Positions 13,101-22,194 of a DNA stretch of 64,000 nt are shown piece by piece (positions within the stretch are counted from its first letter, which is position 1; each line of letters opens with the position of its first letter). The DNA comes from Pomphorhynchus laevis (taxonomy: Eukaryota > Acanthocephala > Palaeacanthocephala > Echinorhynchida > Pomphorhynchidae). Location of the stretch: NCBI GenBank assembly GCA_012934845.2, contig WNNJ02000524.1, positions 1-64,000 on the forward strand, read 5' to 3'. A program made the position numbers and the translations under genes. Below the pieces are notes generated by a model that was not told where the DNA came from, ran no database searches, and saw only the letters and a program-made list of their open reading frames with translations.

Positions 13101-16100
13101 AACTCCTACCACCATTAGGACGAAAAATTTGTAATTATAATAGAGAATTAAAATCAATATGTAACAATAATATTAGAAACATAATGGAAACAGAATGCAA
13201 TTGTAAAAGTCTTAGTTTTGATAAAATAAATGAACATATATGTACCCATAATCTAGAATTAATTGAAAATTGTGAATTAAGAAAGCTGCTATCAAAAGGG
13301 TATAAATATAGATTAAATAGCAACAACGACAAAAATAAAATTTACAGTTCGTTATATAATAACTTAAATGATTACTTTAGTAAGCTGATTAATAGTGAAA
13401 GCTCGAATATATCTAAGATAAAAATTTGGAAAGATTATATATTTGATAAAATTAAAAATAAAATGAAAATAACAAACAATTATAAAAGGAAAGATAAAAT
13501 TAATAAAGATATGTATAAAGAACTTACTAAATTAAAGGATAACTATATAATAACAACTATTGATAACAACTATGGATGGATAATAAATAATATACTTTGC
13601 ATTAGAATAAGATACTAGATAGTTATTTCAGTAACTATCTAGTATCTTTTTTAAAGATATTAAAAAAAGTAACTATCTTTTTTTTTATTTTTTTTTAAAC
13701 CACCGTAGTCACTTGCAACTACGGTGGTTTTTTAAAACCACCGTAGTTGCAAGTGAGTGCATGGAAGCCCTCAGATATATATACAGAACTTACTAAATTA
13801 AGGAATTACTTTATCATAACAACTATTGATAAAGCTAGTAATAACTTTGTTTTTATATGCAAAAAGCTTTATAATGATATACTAATGAAAGAGGTTTTAA
13901 TGTACATTAAAACCACTTTCTGTCTATATGAATAAAATACTTAAAGTAATTAAAGCACATTTTAAAAAATATTGCAAAGGTAATCGAAATTAATACTGGT
14001 ATAAAACACTATTTCAGTATTAATTCTACAAAAGAATTTTTAGAACAGACAAAAGGAATAAATTTTCAAAATATAAATACATACGATTTTTGTACGCTTT
14101 ATACAAATCTAGATTTAGTAGATATTAAAGAAGCGTTAGTAAAATTAATTAACCTTATTTTCGGAAAAAGATATACATATATATGTTATAATAATTATAA
14201 CGCCTATCTAACAAAAATTAAACCATCAAATAAATATAAATATATGGATAAAATTGAATTAATAGAATCCTTAAATATTTTGATAAATCAAAATTATTTA
14301 AAAGTAGGGACATCTATATTTAGACAAGTAAAAGGTGTTCCAATGGGTGGTAATAGTAGCCAAATTATAGCTGACTTGTTTTTAAGCTTTATAGAATATG
14401 AATTTGTTCATAACTGTGTAAAAACTAAATCTAAACAATATAAATATATGAAATATATGTTTCGATACATTGATGATATATGTGTATTTAATTCTAATAA
14501 TTTTTATTCAATTAGTGAGCACATTTATCCAGAAAGCCTTATTCTTAACAAAACCAATATTAATGATAAAGAAGGTGTATATCTAGATATAAACATTAAA
14601 TTAACATTAACTAAAACTACTATTAATTTATATCGTAAAGATGACATATTTAAATTTACAAGAAACATATTTTTGCATGAGCATTCATGCATACCATATA
14701 ATATAAAATATAATACATTAAATAATGAAATTTTAAGAATTGCAACAATATGTAATGATATTGGCTTTCTTCAAAAATCATTTAAATAATTTAATAGATA
14801 CATATTTTAAACTAGGTTACTATAAAAATAACATCAAGCAGAAAATAGTAAAATATATAAATCAACACAATAATATAAAGAATAAATTTAAACTCTTAAG
14901 TGGCAAATTTTTATGGATGGATAATAAATAATATACTTTGCATTAGAATAAGATACTAGATAGTTATTTTAGAGGAAATACATCATTAGCATATTGGCCC
15001 CGCTGCTATGTTGGGTAGAGGAGTTAGGGGCCGAAACCTGATAGCATAGCAGTTCCTCCTGATGACCTCTAATTCTTATTCTGATACAACGTCTGTTATT
15101 TATTAGTCAATTCATAAAAATGACGTTTATTTTAAATTTTATTTTTTATTTTTTATTTTTATTTTTAACTTGATTAAAATTATAGAAAATCTAAAAACAA
15201 TTATTAATTTTATTATTTAATTATTAAATTTTGATTTAGCATTATTATGTTTTGTTTATTTTATAATTATATAACAATACGTAGACTCAGTTAGCTGATT
15301 TAATTTATATCAATTTAAAATTTATAATTGAAATTTTTTAAATAAATTTTTAAATTTCATATAACTTATATTTAATCTATATAATATATAGATTTGATAT
15401 AAATTATAATATAATATATAATATATATAATATATATAACGTTATTATATATAATATATATAATATATATTTCTTATATAACTTATCTATAACTTATAAC
15501 AAATCAAATCAGATAACTGGGTCTACGTATTATGTACGATATATAAATCAAAAATAAAGATAAATAATAAATAATTATATATGATTTTATACAATTTATA
15601 TTTATATCAAGTTAAAATTTAAAATTGAAATTTAAAATAAAAGTCAATTTTTATGAATTGACTAAAAAATAATAGACGATCTTGCGATAATTATAATAAT
15701 CGCAATATAATAATTATATAAATTATATAATTATAAAATTATATAATTTTGCGATAAGGACTCCATATGTCGTTCATGCGTTGCCTACATTTGAGTTTGA
15801 ATGCTCAATAAATCAGATCAGATAACTGAGTCTAAGTATTTTATACGATATAATAATGTTATACAATTTATATTTATATCAATTTAAAATTTATAATTGA
15901 AATTTTTTAAATAAATAATTATATTTACTTTATTTATTAGTGGAGAGAGTGAAGTAAAATATTTATTTAATCGAATTTTCAATAGCCTACTGCTATCATC
16001 TCAGTAGAATTCACGATTTAAAATAATATTTAATTTTCTTGAATTCATTCATTTCATGTGGTTATTTGCTTGTAGACGCGAATTCTAATAAGTATTCACC

Positions 16101-16572
16101 TGGATCGCCAGTGCATATCAACACATCTCACATGTCCGAGATGCTGCATGAATCTCCGCGATCTCAATGGGAACCGCAAAGTCCCGTTGAAAGTAATCAT
16201 TTTCACCAGGAAGGCAACACGATATCTGAAAGTGATAATTTTTTTGGTGCTTTTCGCGTAGGTGTTTTTTAATTTCAAACATTTTGTATTTTGTTTAAAT
16301 CTAAACTAATGGTTTAGAAACGATCTCCATCAAGTGATCGACCTTCTCTTGTTAGTCATATTCCCCGCAAAACTCCATCCCCAACTTGGAGAAGAGACTC
16401 TGCTATAAATACACCTCCAACTGATAGACATTCTTGGTCACAGCAAACTACTTGGCAACCAACCGATTCAAGAATAACACGAGAAAGCCGTTGGCACGAT
16501 GAAAAGCGACCTCGCATTGCTGACTACTACGAAAGACGCCCAAGACAACAATTTGAACATAGCAGACGATAG
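1189..16572 (+). CDS. WDR33: WDR33/Pfs2-like polyadenylation factor, 3' eight exons (5' end outside window)
   Basis: Exons by GT-AG borders and phase: 1189-1267, 1324-1434, 2937-3028, 3726-3806, 8215-8297, 9811-9994, 16076-16257, 16318-16572 (stop TAG 16570-16572). They join in one frame. The first two give the last WD40 repeats ('[17 protein letters not shown]', '[20 protein letters not shown]'). The third gives the family hallmark 'FWTRNRPGD'. The fourth has 'EADIPGL', like human WDR33 'EMTIPGL'. The sixth has '[14 protein letters not shown]', matching the conserved post-WD block. The C-terminus is short, Ser/Pro/Arg-rich and ends '[12 protein letters not shown]', without the long collagen-like Pro/Gly tail of vertebrates. 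In CPSF, WDR33 binds the AAUAAA signal with CPSF30. Earlier WD repeats and the start codon lie left of position 1. Introns of 4.4 and 6.1 kb are filled with retroelements. Small exon ends could be off by a few bases. Confidence 0.85.
1435..1989. other. Intron, no gene seen
   Basis: AT-rich WDR33-like intron sequence after the donor at 1435, with runs of AAT/TTA and no coding signal. Confidence 0.5.
1989..2365 (-). mobile_element. Canonical Penelope-like element, C-terminal GIY-YIG endonuclease fragment
   Basis: A 124-codon minus-strand ORF contains '[20 protein letters not shown]' followed by '[11 protein letters not shown]'. This is the start of a Penelope GIY-YIG nuclease: Y-x-I-x-C-x2-C, then the YIGQT block (here YIDQT), then the catalytic-arm Arg. 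The Cys pair belongs to the CCHH motif of Penelope endonucleases. A second copy lies at 54014-54208. After 'VSQ' the reading runs into unrelated or rearranged sequence, including a hammerhead-like remnant around 2045-2095. It sits in a WDR33-like intron. Confidence 0.75.
2470..2640 (+). mobile_element. Penelope endonuclease C-terminal fragment, inverted
   Basis: Near-identical reverse complement of 53850-54005. It encodes the end of the GIY-YIG domain ('[13 protein letters not shown]', then '[17 protein letters not shown]'), with the His and Glu residues conserved in Penelope nucleases. It is in opposite orientation to the endonuclease piece at 1989-2365, so one domain is present as two inverted halves. 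Confidence 0.7.
3029..3725. other. Intron, no gene seen
   Basis: AT-rich WDR33-like intron. No coding similarity or structured repeat was recognised. Confidence 0.5.
3807..4920. other. Intron, no gene seen
   Basis: Intron DNA. The block 4020-4500 is less AT-rich than its surroundings and holds a 73-codon ORF without recognisable similarity, so it may be a decayed repeat. 4540-4720 is an AT-only stretch. Confidence 0.4.
4921..6650 (-). mobile_element. Decayed LINE-like element with YADD RT and restriction-type nuclease
   Basis: Reading leftward from 6640, the minus strand shows RT pieces: '[20 protein letters not shown]', then '[14 protein letters not shown]' followed by '[13 protein letters not shown]'. 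It ends with the nuclease tail (5268-4921), '[14 protein letters not shown]' and '[15 protein letters not shown]'. The order and motifs match the better copy at 23915-26977. Several frame changes and stops, and a gap in the thumb region, show it is old. It is GC-richer than its surroundings and sits inside the 4.4-kb WDR33-like intron. The plus-strand ORFs here are shadows. Confidence 0.75.
6651..8214. other. Intron, AT-rich with short repeats
   Basis: Mostly A/T runs. It contains a direct repeat of about 75 bp (7168-7245 and 7512-7586, sharing 'GATGAATGACTAATCGAT') and the GC palindrome at 8005. No gene is seen. Confidence 0.5.
8005..8038. repeat. GC-rich palindrome ACCGCGTTCC
   Basis: ACCGCGTTCC (8005-8014) is perfectly complementary to GGAACGCGGT (8019-8028), and GGAACGCGGT is repeated directly at 8029-8038. 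It stands out as a GC island in AT-rich intron. Confidence 0.7.
8398..8442. mobile_element. LINE end fragment
   Basis: Shares 'GGAGGCAGTGCACG' and its flanks with the terminus of the minus-strand LINE tail at 36725. Probably the end of another copy of that LINE. Confidence 0.35.
9350..9470 (-). mobile_element. Short LINE reverse transcriptase fragment
   Basis: The minus-strand frame reads '[19 protein letters not shown]' and then '[14 protein letters not shown]'. This resembles the K-T-E-Y-M ... L-P-K-x-x-x-F-x-Y-L-G segment after the RT palm in RTE/CR1-like LINEs. It has no start and no catalytic residues. It is AT-poor compared with its surroundings and lies in a WDR33-like intron. Confidence 0.4.
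10490..11165 (+). mobile_element. Naiad-type RT palm-to-terminus fragment
   Basis: From 10567 the frame gives '[19 protein letters not shown]', '[12 protein letters not shown]' and the conserved thumb, ending '[13 protein letters not shown]' with stop at 11162. The ORF is split by one frameshift near 10890. A displaced scrap of the same thumb region (10495-10550) precedes it. The RT ends exactly as the copies at 14931 and 38800 do, which marks the true C-terminus of the element protein. Confidence 0.82.
11395..11800 (-). mobile_element. Naiad tail and RT pieces, inverted
   Basis: Reverse complement of the Naiad 3' tail (hairpin at about 11400-11490) and the last codons of the RT (to about 11575), followed at 11695-11800 by another minus-strand RT palm scrap. 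With the plus-strand copy ending at 11165 this makes a tail-to-tail arrangement. Confidence 0.7.
11664..11692 (-). ncRNA. Hammerhead-like motif (degenerate)
   Basis: The minus strand reads CTGATGA-T-GATAGC-loop-GCTATT-AAAA. Box 1 and helix II are intact, but GAAA is changed to AAAA. Related copies lie at about 11980-12030 and 15960-16005. Confidence 0.35.
12440..13563 (+). mobile_element. Naiad-type element, N-terminal half (GIY-YIG end, CxC linker)
   Basis: Starts in the end of a GIY-YIG-type nuclease: '[20 protein letters not shown]' (12450s), then '[18 protein letters not shown]', the E/D-x-W-I-x-x-L-x-x-x-x-P-x-G-L-N ending common to GIY-YIG retroelement nucleases. A 288-codon ORF follows (12752-13618) with '[17 protein letters not shown]'. 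C-N-C here is the Cys-x-Cys linker that joins the N-terminal nuclease to the RT in Naiad Penelope-like elements. Two stops interrupt it (near 12565 and 12760). After 'NYIITTID' (13557) the sequence jumps to the 3' tail, so the RT is missing here and the last residues of the ORF are tail-derived. The RT resumes at 13770. Confidence 0.8.
13609..13648. repeat. Perfect 17-bp palindrome at element junction
   Basis: AAGATACTAGATAGTTA (13609-13625) and its exact complement (13632-13648) with a 6-nt spacer. The left arm is the ordinary Naiad tail, so the palindrome records an inversion at the break between the N-half and the RT. Confidence 0.75.
13709..13756. repeat. Perfect 23-bp palindrome
   Basis: Arms 13709-13731 and 13734-13756 are exact complements (core CACTTGCAACTACGGTGG) with a 2-nt spacer. 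A third partial arm (AAACCACCGTAG) lies at 13697. It separates the two halves of the Naiad copy. Confidence 0.8.
13770..15110 (+). mobile_element. Naiad-type RT, fingers to terminus, with 3' tail
   Basis: Fingers at 13780-13900 ('[19 protein letters not shown]'), then a stretch to 14240 whose frame shifts, then a 181-codon ORF (14244-14789) with '[19 protein letters not shown]', '[12 protein letters not shown]' (catalytic YIDD) and '[18 protein letters not shown]'. One extra A near 14776 shifts the end of the RT into the ORF at 14740-14931, which closes with 'FLWMDNK'. The 3' tail follows, with the conserved hairpin at 14998-15072. Coding potential is close to the consensus, so the copy is young. 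It lies in the last large WDR33-like intron. Confidence 0.85.
14998..15072 (+). repeat. Naiad tail hairpin with hammerhead-like boxes
   Basis: CTGCTATG pairs with CATAGCAG around a loop of about 35 nt holding GAGGAGTTAGGGGCCGAAAC. TTCCTC then CTGATGA follow. Homologous units: 11400-11490 (-), 18072-18150, 19385-19455, 43366-43442, 43697-43772, 44020-44095, 55110-55190, 55618-55690 (all +) and 20765-20835 (-). Confidence 0.65.
15111..16060. repeat. AT-rich Naiad tail derivatives
   Basis: Repeated tail sequence containing 'ACTCAGTTAGCTGATTTAA' type blocks (15285, 15490, 15805) in both orientations, plus a (TA)n tract at 15400-15470. No gene is seen before the exon at 16076. Confidence 0.55.
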
Positions 16573-16698
16573 AAACAAAATGCTTTAATGGGCTTACATT
16601 GCATATATTGTGAAATTTAGCGTTGTGAATTTTTATACTAACATCAAACCAAAACGCATTCTTACCTATTTTAACACAAGTTAAATGCGAAATTACCA

Positions 16699-16704
16699 AA
16701 TAAA
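16699..16704 (+). terminator. Polyadenylation signal AATAAA of the WDR33-like gene
   Basis: AATAAA 127 nt after the TAG stop. A second AATAAA-type stretch lies near 16738. This is a normal distance for a 3' UTR. Confidence 0.55.
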
Positions 16705-16744
16705 ATACGACATATTTACAAGTAATTCTTAATGAAAATAAATT

Positions 16745-17279
16745 TTATAAATTTATTTAGAAAGGCATTTCGGCGTCGTCACAAACTTTTAATTTTTGAA
16801 TGAGTCTTAAAATTTTTAAAAAGATTTATTTTTTGATGTATCAAAAAAATTTTGATATCAAGAAATTTATATTTTAATAATATCAACAAATATCTATATT
16901 TGTTATAATAAAAAATATTTACGACCTTAATAAATTCCTTATTTAACGATCATACTCTCTCTTTATTATCAAATGAATTCGCAAAATAATAACGAATGTG
17001 AATCGGTTGAACTATAAATGTGAACTAAAGTATAGTTCAAAAATATGAACTGTACTTATAAAGCTTTATTTGACTTAATCTGTAAAAGGGATATTTCAAT
17101 GACATACAACGGTATAGCAATCGTCTTGATTTTTGCGACATACTTCTTCGTTGTAAGTATCTTTCGACTATTACCAGGGTTTTGAGCATAATGCCTTGAC
17201 TGTTGCTCTGTTTGCAGTACATTATATATTTGAAAGTATCTTGACAATTGATTGAAAAATAAATTGATCGACTTTAATA
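16745..17279. other. Intergenic, no gene seen
   Basis: AT-rich sequence after the WDR33-like 3' end. The minus-strand ORFs at 17037-17292 show no recognisable similarity. Confidence 0.45.
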
Positions 17280-17309
17280 TTTCGACCATCAAAACTGATC
17301 ATCATCAGG
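17280..17309 (-). ncRNA. Hammerhead-like motif
   Basis: The minus strand reads CTGATGA-T-GATCA-loop-TGGTC-GAAA followed by TATTAAAG. Helix II pairs with one G-U. Same architecture as 60230-60259. The cleavage triplet and helices I/III were not located. Confidence 0.45.
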
Positions 17310-17929
17310 AAATAAATATCAGTTAATATATGAATAGTAAATAAGACAATTTATAAACACAATTTAAAGCAAGAATTAAGCTTGATAGCTAGACGTGAAA
17401 AACTTGAACGACCTAGACGTGCACATCGATGATTGCCAAGTGTCAACTGACACTTCACATTGTCAAGTTTTTGTTGACACTGTCAGTTTATCAGTTACAA
17501 ATGGAAGCCGACATTAGGTTTCTCATTTTTTCCTAATTGAAGATCAATTATTCTGTCTAGCGTTGAACTTACTATTTGATATGTTTTCAAATAATAAAAT
17601 CATTGTGCTGTTCATCCACATATCGTTACAATGATTCGCCAGAACTAACGGAACAATCTGGGTTTGGGTTCGTGCAAGGTTCTGGGTTCGATAAAGGGGT
17701 CGATCGCTCAGGGTTGAATAATTCAATACACTTGCGGGAAATGATAATAAGATGTGGGAATGCTGTTCTGCATGTCAAATATGATAATATGGTTAGTGAT
17801 CTACTACGATAGAAATACTAGTAACATTTCATAAAAATAATCGGTTCATAAAAATATTAAGTTAAGTTATAATATTATATTAAGTTATAATATTATATTA
17901 AGTTTAAATATTAAGATATTAATAATATC
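17310..17929. other. Intergenic, unassigned
   Basis: Contains the palindrome AGTGTCAACTGACACT near 17440 and a less AT-rich block (17600-17770) with a 78-codon ORF of no recognisable family. Possibly a decayed repeat. Confidence 0.35.
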
Positions 17930-18195
17930 AACAAAATAAATAAATCAACACAATATTATAAATAATTTATTTGAACTATTAAGTAAAGAACTCATATGGA
18001 TAATAAATAATATACTTTGTATTAGAATAATATACTTGATAATCAAATTTTATCAGAGGAATTAGGTCATTAGATGTATTTGGCCCCGCTACTATGTTGG
18101 GTCGAGGAATAACGGCCGAATCCTGATAAGATATAAGTTATTCCTTATGACCTTTAATCCTTATTCAAATCCTTATACAACTTCTGCTATTTATT
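17930..18195 (+). mobile_element. Naiad 3' end fragment
   Basis: Diverged copy of the last RT codons and tail, including the hairpin region (18072-18150). Here GAGGAATAA faces TTATTCCTT, so the internal pairing is kept although the bases have changed. Confidence 0.65.
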
Positions 18196-18809
18196 AGTTA
18201 AATCATAGAAATCTACTTTTATTTTAAATTTCAATTTTAAATTTTAACTCGAAACAAATATAAAGTGTATGAAATCTAATATAATTATTTATTTTAAATA
18301 AATATTTATAAAATCTTATATAAATATTTAAAGAATCTTCTAATTGGATATAATAATATTCCCTTAACATCCGACTAATTTTTGAGCCTTTTTGAATATA
18401 AAATTGTTCAGAACTGAGTAAAATATAAATCTAAACTTGATTAAAAATATAAATATAATTTATTGATATAACTATAAATTCTATAAAATCTTATATAATT
18501 ATTTAGTATTTATCTTGATTTTTAATTTATTTATCGTATAAAATGCGATATATAAGGCTTTATATAAGGCTTCTAAGCAATAATAAGGCTTATTAAGGCT
18601 TATAATTGTAATAATAATTAATTATTATTAATTAACAAATATTAAATAATTAATAACAAATACTATTAATAATTATTAAGAAATTATTAATTATAATTTG
18701 ATAAGGATTAGAAGTAAGAATTAGTTGAACTCTAATCATATAATTTATATGAACATTAATTTATATGAACTCTTTCATATAAATTAATTTTATTTTAAAA
18801 TTAATTACA

Positions 18810-19075
18810 TCAGGTTCATCTTGATGACCTCTAATCCTTATTCTTTTCGTCTGTTATAATTTAATTTTAAAGTTCAATTTTAAATTTTAACTTTATTTAA
18901 CTAATATGAAATCCTACACTAAAATACAATTAATCAGAAAATCGTAAAGTATTTAATCAACAAAATATTATTAAAAATAAATTTTAACTCTTAAGCTTAG
19001 AATTTTTAAGGATGGATAAAAAAAATATTATATTTGAATAAGATACTAGATAATCAAATTTCATCAGAGGAAATA
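18810..19075 (+). repeat. Naiad-tail direct repeat, copy 1
   Basis: Starts 'CATCAGGTTCATCTTGATGA' and runs to about 19075. The same sequence, about 95% alike by eye, recurs at 19726-20040. It ends in decayed last RT codons and tail. Confidence 0.7.
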
Positions 19076-19199
19076 CATCCGTAGCATGCATTTGAAATAT
19101 TTGAAATACATCCGTAGCATGCACAATCAGAAATATTTCGGCTCACATATGCATTCAAGTTTAATTAATAAATGATTTTTATTGAATTTATAATATTCA

Positions 19200-19665
19200 A
19201 AAAGCTTTTACTATAAAAATATCATCAAAAAAAATTAGTAAAATATATAAATAAACACAATAATATTAAAAATAAATTTAAAATCATTATCGAAAATTTT
19301 TTATGGGTAATAATATACTTTGTATTAGAATAAGATATTTGATAATCAAATTTCATCAGAGAAAATATGTCATTAGCAGACATTTGGCCCCGCTGCTATG
19401 CTGGATCGATGAATAGGGGCTGAAACTTCATGACATAGCAGTTCCTCCTGATGACCTTTAATCCTTATTATGATAGCTATAATCTTTATTATGGAACAGG
19501 AATATCTATATTTATACAAATGGAAGGTGTTTCAATGTCAGGTAATAGTAGCCCAATTATAGCTGACTTGTTTTTAAGCTTTATAGAATATGAATTTGTT
19601 CATAACTTTGTAAAAACTAAATCTAAACAATATAAAAATATGAAATATATGTTTCGATCCTTATT
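19200..19665 (+). mobile_element. Naiad tail followed by RT palm scrap
   Basis: Last RT codons and a tail with hairpin (19385-19455), directly followed by a 78-codon ORF (19451-19687) with '[16 protein letters not shown]' and '[16 protein letters not shown]'. A 3' tail joined to an internal RT piece in the same orientation suggests a tandem insertion. Confidence 0.7.
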
Positions 19666-19725
19666 AATAATAAGATCCTTATTATGATAATAATAAGATC
19701 CTTATTTCATAATCCTTATTATGAT

Positions 19726-20115
19726 ACATCAGGTTCCTCCTGATGACCTCTAATCCTTATTCTTATCGTCTGTTATAATTTAATTAAATTATTTATAATT
19801 AAAAATTAATTTCATATAAATTAATTTTATTTTAAAGTTCAATTTTAAATTTTAACTTTATTTAACTAATATGAAATCCTACACTAAAATACAATTAATC
19901 AGAAAATCGTAAAATATTTAATCAACAAAATATTATTAAAAATAAATTTTAACTCTTAAGCTTAGAATTTTTAAGGATGGATAACAAAAAATATTATATT
20001 TGAATAAGATACTAGATAATCAAATTTCATCAGATTAAATACGTCATTAGCATGTATTTTCCCCTTCTGCTATGCTGTGTCGAGCAATAGCTGCCGAAAC
20101 ATGATACCTGTAATC
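19726..20115 (+). repeat. Naiad-tail direct repeat, copy 2
   Basis: Second copy of the unit at 18810, extended by a partial hairpin (CTGCTATG ... GCCGAAAC) at 20065-20105. Confidence 0.7.
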
Positions 20116-20942
20116 GTGATATCATCACAATTACCCGTAAAAATATCATGTCATAAAAATATTAGGTTATAATTCATTTAAAAAAAAAGATAGTTTCGTT
20201 CTATAGAAACTATCGAATAGTTTCTATAGAACATAATATTTGGAGGCTATTAAGTGAATCTACTTATTTGATTGTTATTTAAATATATGTTTAAATACAT
20301 TGATGATCGATTACAATCGAGCAAGCTGCTGGATTACACCCGAATTTGGTCCCACAACCGTGCGATATGGAGGACGCATTCATTGAGAGCCATCCCGCTC
20401 ATAAGGATTATGGACAAAAGAAAAAGAGCAATTAAACCAACCAATTGTGTCACACTCGTACAGAAAAAAAAACGTTTTTGTAAAAATGCTTTACTAAGCG
20501 GATAGTGGGCCTTTAGAAAGTTATGAATAAAAAATGATATAAACCTTGAAAGTTTAGTAAGATGTGAGTGGATGTGAATAAAATGCATTGGACAGGAAAC
20601 GCAGTAGTTCGATTGATGAATCTCATTCAGAAATTAAGGGAATTTTTGAGGAAAATTGATTGACACTGAGTAGTTGTTCGTCATTAAAAATACTTTGTTA
20701 AAAGTTTTTAATATGAATCGAAACAAGATTAAATTTGATGCATCCGAATAAGGAATATGTCATCAATATGAACTGCTGTGCTATCATGTTTTACCGCTAA
20801 TTCTTCGATCTAGCATTTCAGTGTATCAAATTTTAGTTCACCTGCAAGTGAATATTTGATCGCATAGGTCACTGTAAATAAAACATTTGATTGTATATGC
20901 CACTGTAAAAAAACATATTCATTAAAATGTTACAGTGTAATG
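20116..20942. other. Unassigned, with Naiad scraps
   Basis: A short 'MFKYIDD' scrap at 20285 and a degenerate inverted tail hairpin at 20765-20835. The less AT-rich block 20310-20480 has no recognised product. Confidence 0.4.
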
Positions 20943-20983
20943 ATTTAAATTATATTTTTATTCTGAATGTTGTCTTCATATAT

Positions 20984-21646
20984 ATATATTTCGGGGATCG
21001 AGTGATTAAATTGGTTTCGAGCTATAAAGATCTTGGCGTATGGATAACGGATGATTTCTCCACTCGCCAAAATACTGAGTACATTTGTTCGAAGACCATG
21101 TGTATGGTTGGTTTCCTTCGCCGATCATTCAGCTATGTGAGTCCAGGTTCTTTTAGAGTTCTTGCAACCGCTTTTGAACTAAGCCATTTGTTATATGCTT
21201 CTCAATGTTTATACCCTCGAACCAGAGATGAGATATCTCGACTTAAGAAGGTGCTACGTATAGCAACAAAATTAGTACATTCTTTGAGAGAACTTCCTTA
21301 CGAGGACCGTCTTCGGTCTTTAAATATGCAGTCATTATGTGATATTCGTGACTCGCGGGATCTGTGTCTTGTATGGGAGGTATTTCACAATGAACACCAT
21401 GTGTTGCGTGGGCTCTTCAACATTCGATCAACTCGAGCTTTGCGAGGTCACTCGTTTTATCTTAGTCGCCGACGAATAGTACATTCTAGGACCATTCAAT
21501 TTGGACGACGAATAATAAATTTATGGAATCGTTTAAGCGATTGTATTGTAAATGCGGCGACTCGTGAGCTCTTTAAACGACAGATTATTTTAAATTGTTG
21601 ACTGACTAGTTCTTGTTTTTCTCTTTTTATTTTATTTTGACTATCA
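20984..21646 (+). mobile_element. 5'-truncated LINE (RT C-terminal region) with 41-bp target duplication
   Basis: The ORF 20927-21601 is LINE-derived from about 'FGDRVIKLVSSYKDLGVWIT' onward: 'KDLGVWITDDFS', 'MVGFLRRSFSYV', 'LKKVLRIATKLVHSLRELPY', then 'INLWNRLSDCIV' near the end. This is the post-palm region of CR1/jockey-type LINEs with no YADD, so the copy is 5'-truncated. A 41-bp direct repeat starting ATTTAAATTATATTTTTATT flanks it (20943-20983 and 21647-21687), as expected for target-primed insertion. The ORF itself is undamaged in this region. Confidence 0.8.
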
Positions 21647-21894
21647 ATTTAAATTATATTTTTATTCTGAATGTTGTCTTCATATATGTATTTTATTGTG
21701 CGGTATATTTCAAAATTAATTTTACGTTTTTATTAAGAAAAATATAAGATTTTTCTTAATAAAAAATATAATAATAATTTTTTAATAATATAATAATAAT
21801 TATATAATAATTATTCTTAATAATTATTTTTTTAATGAATAAAGTATTATCAACAGACAATTGTTCTAAACGTACAATTGAAAATTGCAGGCTA

Positions 21895-22115
21895 AATGTT
21901 TTCTTATGAGGTACTTCTTGTTAGGCACAACTTGGACGTAGTAAAGCGGATCGAGGCATTCTAATGCTCATTGATAGTCCACGCATAACTAATGCTCCGA
22001 TTTCTTGACGCAATTTTGAGATTTCGTATATATAGGTGCTGGAATTTCTTAAAGTTAGTTTACGAGCGATTATTTGCAGGCAACGGTTAGCGTCTACACT
22101 TAGCCCGGCAGAACT
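21895..22115 (-). mobile_element. C-terminal scrap of the RT/restriction-nuclease LINE family
   Basis: The minus-strand frame reads 'QIIARKLTLRNSSTYIYEIS', then 'KLRQEIGALVMRGLSMSIR' and 'MPRSA', ending in a stop. It aligns with the terminal '[20 protein letters not shown]' to '[12 protein letters not shown]' segment at 4921-5268. Only the last part of the nuclease domain remains. Confidence 0.65.
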
Positions 22116-22194
22116 TCATATATGTATTTTACGTTATTTTTGAGAAATTTTACGTTATTATTAGGAAAAATATAATATTTTTCTTAATAAAAAA

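Noticed and set aside
20272-20588. ORFs on both strands at 20272-20588
   Set aside because: Only a 'MFKYIDD' scrap is recognisable. The rest shows no family features and the two ORFs overlap antiparallel.
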